NCBI RefSeq assembly: GCF_018603905.1
Contig: NZ_JAHFZZ010000007.1
Span: 124,001 to 188,000 of the forward strand
Length of the DNA stretch: 64,000 bases
Direction: 5' to 3'
Source of the DNA: Nonomuraea sp. NEAU-A123
Lineage (GTDB): Bacteria > Actinomycetota > Actinomycetes > Streptosporangiales > Streptosporangiaceae
The first letter of the stretch is position 1. The number at the start of each line of letters is the position of its first letter. Below the pieces are notes generated by a model that worked only from the letters and a program-made list of their open reading frames with translations, had not been told where the DNA came from and made no database searches. A program made the translations under genes and the position numbers. Below, piece by piece: positions 45,745-54,185 of this stretch.

Positions 45745-46560
45745 GTGGTGGACGTCGCGGGTTCCGTCCTCGATCCCGACCTGGGAGATCACGTCTGTCT
45801 GCCGTTCCACGGGGATCGGGAGCGGATGGCGGCGACCAGGGCGTTCACGGTGAACGGGCTGCGCCGCCATACCAAAGTGGTGATCATCACCCACACCGAC
45901 ACACCGGCGCGGACGCGGGAGTGGCTGGCGCCGCTCGTGCCGGGGCTGGCGGCGGCCGAGGCGGCCGGGCAGGTCGAGATCAAGTCCTGCGGGGACGCCG
46001 ATTCCCGGTGGCTGCTGGGTGAGCTGGTCGCGGCCGGTGAGCAGGCCCGCGAGCACGGTCATCGCGGCGTCTACGCGCTGGTCGACGCGGCGTGGGGGGT
46101 GCACGACGCGGTGGGGCTGGAGGGGTTCGAGGCGGCGGCGAACACGTTGTTCGGTGAGCGGTGGCTGGCGGCCGTGTGCCAGTACGATCGCGGGCTGTTC
46201 TCGGCCGAGGCCGCGAACCGGGCGGCGGCCATCCATCCGATCGCGCCCGGGCAGGCGCTGCTGCGGTTCGCCAACCTGTGCCCGCAGCCGGGGTTGCGGC
46301 TGTCGGGTGACGTCGACATCACCAACAGGCAGGCGTTCGCCTCGGTGCTGACGCAGTTGGAGGCGGTGGCGGCCGAGGTGGTCATCGACGCGACCGGGCT
46401 CGACTTCATCGACGCCGGGTCGGCCCAGTTGCTGGCGGTGACGGCGCTGGCCAGGACGGGCCACCGCACGGTGGTGGTGTGCCGCGGGACGGTCGCGCGC
46501 GTGCTGCGGCTGATCAGGGCCGACGAGGTCGTCACCGTCCGCCGGGCCGGCGATGTATAG
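45745..46560 (+). CDS. MEDS-domain sensor fused to a STAS domain
   Basis: 271 residues from GTG 45745, preceded by GGGGAGGGA. An N-terminal MEDS (DcmR-type sensory) domain of about 165 residues (LGDHVCLPFHGDRERMAATR, VVIITHTDTPARTREWL, VYALVDAAWGVHD, LAAVCQYDRGLFS) is fused to a C-terminal STAS domain (GLRLSGDVDITNRQAF, LDFIDAGSAQLLAV). At the usual phosphorylation position after Asp it has Ala, so the STAS domain may not be switched by phosphorylation. It overlaps the HATPase gene by 8 bp. MEDS domains are proposed to bind small hydrocarbon-derived ligands; the ligand here is unknown. Confidence 0.85.
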   Translation: MVDVAGSVLDPDLGDHVCLPFHGDRERMAATRAFTVNGLRRHTKVVIITHTDTPARTREWLAPLVPGLAAAEAAGQVEIKSCGDADSRWLLGELVAAGEQAREHGHRGVYALVDAAWGVHDAVGLEGFEAAANTLFGERWLAAVCQYDRGLFSAEAANRAAAIHPIAPGQALLRFANLCPQPGLRLSGDVDITNRQAFASVLTQLEAVAAEVVIDATGLDFIDAGSAQLLAVTALARTGHRTVVVCRGTVARVLRLIRADEVVTVRRAGDV

Positions 46561-46945
46561 GCAGGTGCTCTGTACGCGGTTCGCACAAGGGCGGATCACG
46601 GCTCTGCGGAGGCTGGTCTCCGAGCACGCGGCCGAGGAGGGGCTGGCGGGCAAGCGGCTGGAGGACTTCGTGCTGGCGGTCAACGAGATCACCACGAACG
46701 CCGTGCTGCACGGCGGAGGCAGCGGCCTGCTGCGGCTGTGGCGGCACGACGACCGGCTGTGGTGCGAGGTGACCGACAAGGGGCCCGGCCTGCCGCCGGG
46801 CTGGGTGGGCGCCTCGTGCACTCCACCCGGGCACGAGTCGCGCGGGCGGGGGCTGTGGCTGACCAGCCTGCTCTGCGACGAGGTCACGGTCTCCTCCGGC
46901 CCTGGCGGCACCAGCGTACGATTCGCCGCCAGGCAGGCAGACTGA
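46553..46945 (+). CDS. RsbW-like anti-sigma factor / HATPase kinase
   Basis: 130 residues with a HATPase_c (GHKL) fold: N-box NEITTNAVLHGGG, G1 box VTDKGPGLPPG and G2 box RGRGLWLTSLLCDEVTVS. Such proteins bind a sigma factor and phosphorylate STAS antagonists. It is translated from an ATG inside the end of the MEDS-STAS gene. No sigma factor gene is nearby, so the target is elsewhere. Convergent with the ABC exporter, 1 bp apart. Confidence 0.9.
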   Translation: MYRQVLCTRFAQGRITALRRLVSEHAAEEGLAGKRLEDFVLAVNEITTNAVLHGGGSGLLRLWRHDDRLWCEVTDKGPGLPPGWVGASCTPPGHESRGRGLWLTSLLCDEVTVSSGPGGTSVRFAARQAD

Positions 46946-46946
46946 G

Positions 46947-48731
46947 CTACGAGTGCGCGGCCGACACCCAGGAGGCGTGGAGGTCGGCGTAGACGCCCGG
47001 CTCGGTCACCAGTTCGGCGTGCGATCCCCGCTGCACCAGCCGTCCCGTGTCGAAGACGAGCACCTCGTTCGCGTTCTCGGCCGTCGACAGCCGGTGCGCG
47101 ATCGAGATGGCCGTCCGTCCCCGGGTGACGCCTTCCAGCGCGCGCGCCAGCCGTACCTCCGTCGCCGGGTCGACCGCCGAGGTGGCCTCGTCGAGCAGCA
47201 GCAGGTCGGGGTCGGCCAGGTAGGCGCGGGCGAGCGCGACGAGCTGGCGTTCGCCCGCCGAGAGCGACTCGCCGCGCTGGCCGACCGGGGTGTCGAGGCC
47301 CGCGGGCAGGCCCTCCAGCCAGTCGGCCAGGCCGAGCTCGGTCATGGCCAGAAGGATCTCCTCGCGCGTGGCGGTGGGCCGGCCGTAGCGGACGTTCTCC
47401 TCCAGGGTGCCGTCGAACAGGAAGCCGTCCTGCGGCACCATCACGATGCGCGCGCGCAGCGAGGAGAAGCGCACGTCGCGCAGGTCGTGGCCGTCCACGG
47501 TGACACGGCCCGCGACCGGGTCCATGAGCCGGGTGAGCAGTTTGGCGAACGTGGTCTTGCCGGAGCCGGTCTCGCCCACGATCGCGATGCGCGAGCGCGG
47601 CGGGATCGACAGCGTGACCTCGCGCAGCACGGGGACGCCGCCGGGGTAGTGGAAGTGCACGTCCTCGAAGGCGACGGAGATCGGGCCGCGCGGCAGTTCC
47701 ACGCCGGAGTCGCCGGGGTCGGCCACGTCCGGCGGGGTGTCGAGGACGCCGAGGATGCGCCGCCAGCCGGCGACCGCGTTCTGGGCCTCGTTCAGCACCT
47801 CGGTGGCGGTCTGCAGGGGCGAGACGAACAGCGTGACGAGGAACAGGAACGCCACCAGCCGCCCGGCCGTGATCTCGCCCGACAGCCCGAGCCGGACCCC
47901 GAGCAGGACGATCCCGGAGATGGCCACGGCGGCCACGATCTCGGTCAGCGGGAACACGAACCCGACGATCGTCTGCGCCTTGATCTGCGCGGCCCGGTTG
48001 GCGTCGACGGCCGTGTCGATGCGGTCGGCGGTGCGCCGCTCGGAGGCGTACGCCCTGATGACGGTGGCGCCGACGACGGACTCGCTGACGGCGGCGAGCA
48101 TGTCGCCGGTACGCTCGCGGACGGTGGTGTAGGCGCGCGACAGCCAGCGCTGGAAGCGCGGCAGCGCGATCACCAGCGGGATGAAGCAGACCCAGACCAG
48201 CAGCGTGAGCTGCCAGGAGTAGACGAACATCAGCACGCTGGCCACGAGCACCTGGCCGAACGCCACGATGATCATCAGCCCGCCCCACTGCATGAACGTG
48301 CTGATCTGGTCGACGTCGTTGGTGACGCGGGAGACCAGGGCGCCGCGGCGCTCGGTGTTCTGGGTGAGCACGGACAGGTCGTGCACGTGGCGGAAGCCGC
48401 GGACCCGCAGGGTGGCCAGTGAGGACTCGGTCGCCTTGTAGAGGCGAACGTTCATGACATATCCGGCGATGGCGGTAAGGATCACCGCGGCGGCGCACAG
48501 GGCGACGGCCCGCCAGATGTACGGCATGTCAGGGGTGCCGCCCTTGAGGCCGGTGTCGATGGTCTGCTGCACCGCGATCGGCACGATGATCTTGCCGACG
48601 GTGGCGATGACGGCCAGCGCCAGCGTCCCCATCAGGCCCCTGCGGAACTCCGGCGTGAGCGAGAACCCCTGGCGGATCGTGGCCAGCGCGGATCGCTCGG
48701 CGTTGCCGCGGATCCCCTGCTCCACGCTCAT
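46947..48731 (-). CDS. ABC exporter half-transporter with canonical ATPase site
   Basis: 594 residues. An N-terminal six-helix transmembrane domain precedes an NBD. Walker A is GETGSGKTT, the signature is LSAGERQ (Ala for the usual first Gly), Walker B LLLLDEATSAVDP has the catalytic Glu, and IAHRLST has the switch His. Start by ATGA overlap with the upstream half-transporter. The pair most likely forms a heterodimer in which this NBD contributes the hydrolysing residues. Confidence 0.94.
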   Translation of the reverse strand: MSVEQGIRGNAERSALATIRQGFSLTPEFRRGLMGTLALAVIATVGKIIVPIAVQQTIDTGLKGGTPDMPYIWRAVALCAAAVILTAIAGYVMNVRLYKATESSLATLRVRGFRHVHDLSVLTQNTERRGALVSRVTNDVDQISTFMQWGGLMIIVAFGQVLVASVLMFVYSWQLTLLVWVCFIPLVIALPRFQRWLSRAYTTVRERTGDMLAAVSESVVGATVIRAYASERRTADRIDTAVDANRAAQIKAQTIVGFVFPLTEIVAAVAISGIVLLGVRLGLSGEITAGRLVAFLFLVTLFVSPLQTATEVLNEAQNAVAGWRRILGVLDTPPDVADPGDSGVELPRGPISVAFEDVHFHYPGGVPVLREVTLSIPPRSRIAIVGETGSGKTTFAKLLTRLMDPVAGRVTVDGHDLRDVRFSSLRARIVMVPQDGFLFDGTLEENVRYGRPTATREEILLAMTELGLADWLEGLPAGLDTPVGQRGESLSAGERQLVALARAYLADPDLLLLDEATSAVDPATEVRLARALEGVTRGRTAISIAHRLSTAENANEVLVFDTGRLVQRGSHAELVTEPGVYADLHASWVSAAHS

Positions 48732-50536
48732 GCGCTGACCTCTTCCTCTTCGATCGTCTCGATCTCGATGGCGGCCCGTTCGGCTTCCTCCCGCTCGTAG
48801 GCGGTCACCAGGTTCCGGTAGCCCTCGCAGCGCCCCAGCAGCTCCTCGTGGCTGCCCCGGTCCATGACGCGTCCCCGGTCCAGGTAGACGATCTCGTCGG
48901 CCAGCGCGATCGTGGCCATCCGGTAGGCGACGACCACGACGCTCGACGCCGCGTCGCGCAGGCCGTACAGGATCTTGGCCTCGACCTGCGGATCGACGCT
49001 GGAGGTGGCGTCGTCGAGGATGAGCAGGCGCGGGCGGCGGACGACCGCGCGGGCCAGGGCGAGCCGCTGGCGCTGGCCGCCGGACAGTGACGTGCCGCGC
49101 TCGCCGACGCGCGTGTCGATGCCCGAGGCGAGCCTGCCGACGAACGCGTCGGCCTGGGCCACGCGCAGCGCCGCCCACACCTGCTCGTCGTCGATGTCCA
49201 GGCCGAGCGCGATGTTGCCGCGCACGGTGTCGTCGAACAGAAACGTCTGCTGCGGCACCAGCGCGACGGACTCGGCCAGCGCGCCGTAGGCGAGCCGCCG
49301 CACGTCGACGCCGTCGAGCAGCACCTGTCCCGAAGCCGGGTCGACCAGCCGCACGAGGAGCTGGATCAGCGTCGACTTGCCGGACCCGGTCGGTCCCACC
49401 AGCGCGATGGTACGGCCGGCGGGCACGCCGAAGGTGACGTCGTGGAGCACCGCGTCCGTGCCGTAGGCGTAGGAGACGCCCGACACCTCCAGCTCGGCGG
49501 GCCGGGACTCGCTCAGCGCGACCTCGCCGTACTCCATCGACCCCTCGGCGTCCAGCACGGCCTGCACCCGCTGCCAGCCGACGACGCTGCGCGGCAGCTC
49601 GGCCAGCACCCAGCCGAGCGCCCGGATGGGAAAGGACAGCAGCGTGAACAGGTAGGCGACCTGCACCAGCTCGCCCGAGTCGATCGAGCCGGTGGACAGC
49701 CGCAGCGCGCCGACGCCGAGCACCGCGAGCACGCCCAGCGTGGGCAGCGCCTCCAGCATGGGGTCGAACAGCCCGCGTACCCGGCCGACCGCGATGTTGG
49801 CATCACGCAGCTCGTGCGCGCGCCGCCGGAAACGCTCGGTCTCCGTCGCCTCCCTGCCCAGGGTCTTGACGACGAGCGCGCCGTCGAAGCTCTCGTGGGC
49901 GATCTCGCTGACCTCCGCGCGCAGTTGCTGGGCGCGGGTGGCGAGCGGGCTCAGCCGGCGCTGGTAGACCAGGTTCAGTACGGCGATCGCCGGGAAGATG
50001 AGGAAGCCCACCAGGGCGAGCATGGGATCGGTCAGCAGCATCCCGATCGCCGCGGTGAACAGCATGACGATCACGCCGACGGCCATGGGCAGCGGCGCCA
50101 GCGGCGCCCAAGCCGCCTCGGCGTCGGCACTGGCGTTGGACAGCAGTTGCCCGGTCGGGTGCCGGTGGTGCCACGACAGCGGCAACTGCAGATACTGCCG
50201 GGTGACCGCGCGCCGCGACCGGGCCTGCATCCGGTACTGCAGCAGCCCGGCCAGGATGCGGCGGCCCGCCACGCCGACCGACTTGAGCAGCGCCGCGCCC
50301 ATGATGAGCAGCATCCCGGTCCACAGCGCGCCCGCCGCGGTGTCGCCCTTGTCGAAGGCGGGAAGTACGACGTTCTGCGTGGCCCAGCCGAGCGCCCAGG
50401 CGGAGGCCACGGTCATGCCTCCATACAGCGCGCTGGCCAGTACGGCCGCGGCGAACACCGCCTTCTCCGCGCGGACGGCCACCCCAAGGACGCGCAACCC
50501 TTGACGCATGACAGCCGAGGTGACCTTGCTCGCCAC
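48728..50536 (-). CDS. ABC exporter half-transporter with degenerate ATPase site
   Basis: 602 residues from GTG 50536 (AAAGGAA upstream). Transmembrane domain plus NBD. Walker A GPTGSGKST and signature LSGGQRQ are normal, but Walker B is LLILDDATSSVDP (Asp instead of the catalytic Glu) and the switch region is AYRMAT (Tyr instead of His). These are exactly the changes seen in the degenerate site of heterodimeric exporters such as TM287/288 and BmrCD. Substrate unknown; lipid, peptide or drug export is possible. Confidence 0.94.
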   Translation of the reverse strand: MASKVTSAVMRQGLRVLGVAVRAEKAVFAAAVLASALYGGMTVASAWALGWATQNVVLPAFDKGDTAAGALWTGMLLIMGAALLKSVGVAGRRILAGLLQYRMQARSRRAVTRQYLQLPLSWHHRHPTGQLLSNASADAEAAWAPLAPLPMAVGVIVMLFTAAIGMLLTDPMLALVGFLIFPAIAVLNLVYQRRLSPLATRAQQLRAEVSEIAHESFDGALVVKTLGREATETERFRRRAHELRDANIAVGRVRGLFDPMLEALPTLGVLAVLGVGALRLSTGSIDSGELVQVAYLFTLLSFPIRALGWVLAELPRSVVGWQRVQAVLDAEGSMEYGEVALSESRPAELEVSGVSYAYGTDAVLHDVTFGVPAGRTIALVGPTGSGKSTLIQLLVRLVDPASGQVLLDGVDVRRLAYGALAESVALVPQQTFLFDDTVRGNIALGLDIDDEQVWAALRVAQADAFVGRLASGIDTRVGERGTSLSGGQRQRLALARAVVRRPRLLILDDATSSVDPQVEAKILYGLRDAASSVVVVAYRMATIALADEIVYLDRGRVMDRGSHEELLGRCEGYRNLVTAYEREEAERAAIEIETIEEEEVSA

Positions 50537-50610
50537 TCGTAAAGTTTCCTTTCCCCGCCTATTTCTACATATGTGACTATCACGGCTGATCATCACGTTA
50601 TTCCCGCGGG

Positions 50611-50616
50611 TAGGGT
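50611..50616 (+). promoter_or_regulatory. -10 element TAGGGT, likely leaderless
   Basis: TAGGGTTGG with the hexamer 7 nt before GTG 50624, the same string as at 26980. Selects 50624 over an earlier in-frame start at 50573. Confidence 0.5.
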
Positions 50617-50623
50617 TGGCGGC

Positions 50624-51253
50624 GTGACTCACGCTCGCAGCGAACGCGCCGCGCTATGCGACCTGCTCGACCGGCTCGGCCCGGACGCCCCGACGCTCTG
50701 CACGGGCTGGAACACCGCCGATCTGGCCGCCCACCTGGTCCTGCGCGAGCGCCGGCCCGACGCGGCGGGCGGCATCGCCCTCAAGCCACTGGCCGGCTAC
50801 ACGGCCTCGGTGCAGGAGGGGCTGAAGGCCAAGCACTCGTTCCCCGAGCTGGTCGATCTGGTCCGCACGCCGGGCGGCGTGTACGGCCTGCTCCCCTTCC
50901 TCGACGACGCCGTCAACACCCTGGAGTACTTCGTCCACCACGAGGACGTGCGCCGCGCGCAGCCGGAGTGGGAGCCCCGCGAGCTGCCCGCCGACCTGGA
51001 GCAGATCATGTGGAAGCGGGTCGCCAGCGGCAGCAGGCTGATGCTGCGCAGATCGCCTGTCGGCGTGGTGCTGCACCGCCTGGGCGGCGGCGTCACGCTG
51101 GGCGGCGCGCGCCAGGGCCCGAAGGTGGAGGTGACGGGCCGGGCGGGCGAGCTGGTGCTGTTCTGCTTCGGGCGCCAGGAGCACGCGAGGGTCGAGCTGA
51201 GCGGCGATGCCGACGCCATCGCCCGGCTCAAGAACGCCAGACTGGGTATGTGA
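50624..51253 (+). CDS. TIGR03085-family metal-binding protein (mycothiol-type DinB domain)
   Basis: 209 residues. ERAALCDLLDRLGPDAPTLC, GWNTADLAAHLVLRERRPDA (metal His), VNTLEYFVHHEDVRRAQPEW (second and third metal ligands) and VTGRAGELVLFCFGRQEHA match the TIGR03085 family. It is related to the TIGR03086 protein at 10408 but is a distinct subfamily. Presumed thiol-dependent enzyme, substrate unknown. It runs away from the ABC exporter. Confidence 0.9.
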   Translation: MTHARSERAALCDLLDRLGPDAPTLCTGWNTADLAAHLVLRERRPDAAGGIALKPLAGYTASVQEGLKAKHSFPELVDLVRTPGGVYGLLPFLDDAVNTLEYFVHHEDVRRAQPEWEPRELPADLEQIMWKRVASGSRLMLRRSPVGVVLHRLGGGVTLGGARQGPKVEVTGRAGELVLFCFGRQEHARVELSGDADAIARLKNARLGM

Positions 51254-51425
51254 ACGGTACGCCAAGTTTCAGGGTTCGGTTAGGGGCCCGGCCGACACCT
51301 CTTAGCCTTACCATGGCGTGAGAATCGAGCCCCCCGGTTAGGATCAAGGAACGTCTTCACAGAAGATGCCAAGGATCGCCCAGATCCGGGTATATACGGC
51401 TGGGAATGGACTGCAGGAGGCCCCC

Positions 51426-51587
51426 ATGCAGGTCAAGAAGGTGGTCACGTACGTTCTAGTGGCGTTCGTGATCTTCTACCTGTTCACCCGGCCGGCCCAG
51501 GCCGCATCCGCGGTCAACGGCGTGTTCGACGGGATCGTCCACGGCGCCAACCAGTTGGCCGTCTTCTTTACTAATGTGTTGACCTGA
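51426..51587 (+). CDS. Small secreted or membrane-anchored protein (53 aa)
   Basis: The ATG has a perfect AGGAGG 6 nt upstream. A basic N-terminus and one hydrophobic segment (VVTYVLVAFVIFYLFTRPAQ) end in an Ala-X-Ala-like site (PAQAAS), followed by about 30 residues of mature peptide (VFDGIVHGANQLAVFFTNVL), itself amphipathic. A secreted peptide or a two-helix membrane protein is possible. A TATATA (51391-51396) upstream could be its -10. Family not recognised by me, though small proteins of this type occur in actinomycetes. Confidence 0.65.
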   Translation: MQVKKVVTYVLVAFVIFYLFTRPAQAASAVNGVFDGIVHGANQLAVFFTNVLT

Positions 51588-51648
51588 CGTGTGGTTCTGT
51601 CTGCGCTAGACGCTTCCCCACGATGCCAGATCGTGTTACGCAGGCAGA

Positions 51649-53010
51649 ATGAGAGATCGTCCGAGCGCCACCAAGATCAATCAGCCTGATCCCCACGTCC
51701 GGCGGGTCCTCGAACGCGCCGAGCTCGAGGGGATCGAGCTGATCCGCTTCCTGTACGCCGACCACGGAGGCGTCATCCGTGGCAAGGCGGCATCCCGGTC
51801 GCGACTCGCCGAGCGACTCAACACCGGGATCGGGCACACGGTGGCCATGATGGCGATGAACATGCTCGACCAGTTGCAGGAAGTCGAGCACCTCGGTCCG
51901 GTGGGCGAGGTGCGTATCGTCCCCGACCCCTCCACCTTCGTCCCCCTTCCCCACGCCCCCGGCGCCGCGGCCATGCTGTCCGATCTGCGCAACCCGGACG
52001 GCTCCCCCTGGGAGGCCTGCGCCCGTACCTTCCTCAAGGACGCCGTCGAGACGCTGGCGGACGCGGGCTACACGCTGCTGGCCGCCTTCGAGCCGGAGTT
52101 CACGCTCGGCCGCCGGCTGCCCGACCCGGCGGGCGGCTACGACCGGCTGGTGCCTCTCGACGACGCTCTCTGCTACGCCGGCACCGGCTTCGACACCGCC
52201 CACGACTACACGATCAAGCTGATCCGCGCCCTGGAGACGCAGGGCCTGCGGGTCGAGCACTATCACCCCGAGCTGGGCCCGGGCCAGCAGGAACTGTCCG
52301 TACGGCACGCCCCCGCGCTACGCGCCGCCGACAACCACGTCCTCTACCGCGAGACCGTGCGCGGGGTCGCGATGCGCATGTCGATGTGGGCGTCGCTGGC
52401 CCCCAAACCGCTGGCCGACCAGGCGGGCAACGGCGCCCACCTGCACCTGTCGCTCTGGAACGACACCCAGAACATGTTCGCCGACGACAGCGAGCTGCGG
52501 GAGTGCTTCATCGGCGGGCTGATCGCGCACCTGCCCGCCCTGACCGCGCTGACCTGCGGCAGCGTCAACAGCTTCCGGCGGCTGGCACCGCGCACCTGGG
52601 CCAGCGCGTACGCCGTCCACGGCCTCGACAACCGGGAGGCCGCGATCCGGATCTGCTCGCCACTCGGCGAGAGCGGCGAGCCGAACCTGGAGCTGAAGCC
52701 CTCCGACTCCTCGGCCAACCCCTACCTGTCGCTCGGCGCGGTCATCCACGCCGGGCTCGACGGGATCCGCCGCAAGCTGGACCCGGGCGAGGCCGTCGAC
52801 GTCGACCCCGACACGCGGCCCGGCCGCTACCGGCGCCTGCCCGCCTCGCTGGACGAGGCGCTGGACGCTCTGGAGGCCGACGAACTGCTCATGGAGGCGC
52901 TCGGCCCGCTACGGCGTAGCGCCTATCTGGCCGTCAAGCGGTCCGAGGCCGCCGCGTTCGCGGCCCAGGACGCCCCCTATGAGCTGTTCCACCACATGCG
53001 AGTGTTCTAG
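51649..53010 (+). CDS. Glutamine synthetase-family ligase (GlnA-like, non-canonical)
   Basis: 453 residues, GS fold: beta-grasp start IELIRFLYADHGGVIRGK, then the metal/ATP motifs AAFEPEFTLG, ELGPGQQELSVRH, GNGAHLHLSLW, and SANPYLSLGA. The usual catalytic Arg motif RxEFR is NLELKPSD here, with Lys in the substrate-side position, and the adenylylation Tyr loop is not recognisable. This pattern suggests a gamma-glutamyl ligase using an amine other than ammonia (compare GlnA3/GlnA4 of Streptomyces, for polyamines or ethanolamine) rather than housekeeping GS. Its stop shares CTAG with the convergent hisF stop. Confidence 0.85.
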   Translation: MRDRPSATKINQPDPHVRRVLERAELEGIELIRFLYADHGGVIRGKAASRSRLAERLNTGIGHTVAMMAMNMLDQLQEVEHLGPVGEVRIVPDPSTFVPLPHAPGAAAMLSDLRNPDGSPWEACARTFLKDAVETLADAGYTLLAAFEPEFTLGRRLPDPAGGYDRLVPLDDALCYAGTGFDTAHDYTIKLIRALETQGLRVEHYHPELGPGQQELSVRHAPALRAADNHVLYRETVRGVAMRMSMWASLAPKPLADQAGNGAHLHLSLWNDTQNMFADDSELRECFIGGLIAHLPALTALTCGSVNSFRRLAPRTWASAYAVHGLDNREAAIRICSPLGESGEPNLELKPSDSSANPYLSLGAVIHAGLDGIRRKLDPGEAVDVDPDTRPGRYRRLPASLDEALDALEADELLMEALGPLRRSAYLAVKRSEAAAFAAQDAPYELFHHMRVF

Positions 53011-53768
53011 CGGACCGGATATCCGGCCACCCGCAGCGTGTCCTTGACCTCGGAGATCTTCAGCGTCCCGAAGTGGAACACGCTCGCCGCCAGCACCGCG
53101 TCGGCGCCGGCCGCGACCGCCGGAGGGAAGTCCGCCAGCCGCCCGGCGCCGCCGCTGGCGATCACCGGCACCCGGACCGCGGCCCTGACCGCGTGCAGCA
53201 TCTCGAGGTCGTAACCGTCGAGCGTGCCGTCGCCGTCCATCGAGTTGAGCAGGATCTCACCGACGCCGAGCTCCTCACCGCGCGCGGCCCACTCGACCGC
53301 GTCGATGCCGGTGCCGCGCCGGCCGCCGTGCGTGGTCACCTCGAAGCCGCTCGCGGTGCCGGGCGCCCGGCGCGCGTCGACCGACAGCACCACGCACTGC
53401 GCGCCGAAGCGCCGCGACGCCTCGGTGAGCAGCTCGGGCCTGGCGATCGCGGCGGTGTTGAGCGACACCTTGTCGGCTCCCGCACGCAGCAGCGTGTTGA
53501 CGTCGTCGACCGTGCGGATGCCACCTCCCACGGTCAGCGGGATGAACACCTGCTCGGCGGTCCTGCGCACCACGTCGAGCATGGTGTCGCGCTCGCCCGA
53601 CGAGGCGGTGATGTCGAGGAAGGTCAGCTCGTCGGCGCCTTCGGCGTCGTAGCGTCTGGCCAGCTCGACCGGGTCGCCCGCGTCGCGGAGGTTCGCGAAG
53701 TTGACTCCCTTGACCACGCGCCCCGCGTCCACGTCCAGACACGGGATCACCCGTACGGCTACCGTCAT
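53007..53768 (-). CDS. hisF: Imidazole glycerol phosphate synthase subunit HisF
   Basis: 253 residues, TIM barrel cyclase half of IGP synthase (with HisH). Catalytic Asp in VIPCLDVDAGRVVKG (Asp12) and VVLSVDARR; phosphate loops VTVGGGIR and VIASGGAG are intact. Last gene of the his operon; ATGA overlap with ridA. Confidence 0.96.
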   Translation of the reverse strand: MTVAVRVIPCLDVDAGRVVKGVNFANLRDAGDPVELARRYDAEGADELTFLDITASSGERDTMLDVVRRTAEQVFIPLTVGGGIRTVDDVNTLLRAGADKVSLNTAAIARPELLTEASRRFGAQCVVLSVDARRAPGTASGFEVTTHGGRRGTGIDAVEWAARGEELGVGEILLNSMDGDGTLDGYDLEMLHAVRAAVRVPVIASGGAGRLADFPPAVAAGADAVLAASVFHFGTLKISEVKDTLRVAGYPVR

Positions 53769-54166
53769 GCCCGCAACGCCTCTATCTCGATCTCGACCAG
53801 CATCTTCGGATCGACCAGCCCGGCGACCCGCACACCGGTGCAGGCGGGGCGTACCCGCCCGAACACCTCGCCGATCGCCCGCCCGACCTGGTCGAAGTGG
53901 CCGTGCTCGACCACGTAGTAGCGGACCATGACCACGTCCTCCCTGGTCAGGCCGCCCATCTCGACCGCTTCCAGGGCGATGTCCATGGCGGTCCTGCTCT
54001 GCAGGTAGGCGTCGCCGTCGTGACGTACCTCGCCGTCGACGGTGGCGGTGCACCCTGACACGATCACCCGATCGCCGACGACCACCGCCCGTGCGTAGCC
54101 GTACCTCTCCTCCCAGATGCCTCCGGAGAACACCCGTCCGGTGCTTTCCATACTCATGTTGCCCAT
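53765..54166 (-). CDS. ridA: RidA-family imine/enamine deaminase
   Basis: 133 residues (ATG 54166; GTG 54169 directly before it is equivalent; GGGAGGGGG upstream). It has the YjgF/RidA fold with VVVGDRVIVSGCTATVDGEV and VRPACTGVRVAGLVDPKMLV; the conserved Arg of the active site is present in RPACTGVRV. RidA proteins hydrolyse reactive enamine/imine intermediates. Its embedding between priA and hisF suggests detoxification near histidine or aminoacrylate metabolism. Confidence 0.92.
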   Translation of the reverse strand: MGNMSMESTGRVFSGGIWEERYGYARAVVVGDRVIVSGCTATVDGEVRHDGDAYLQSRTAMDIALEAVEMGGLTREDVVMVRYYVVEHGHFDQVGRAIGEVFGRVRPACTGVRVAGLVDPKMLVEIEIEALRA

Positions 54167-54185
54167 CACGCCCCCTCCCGAGGAA

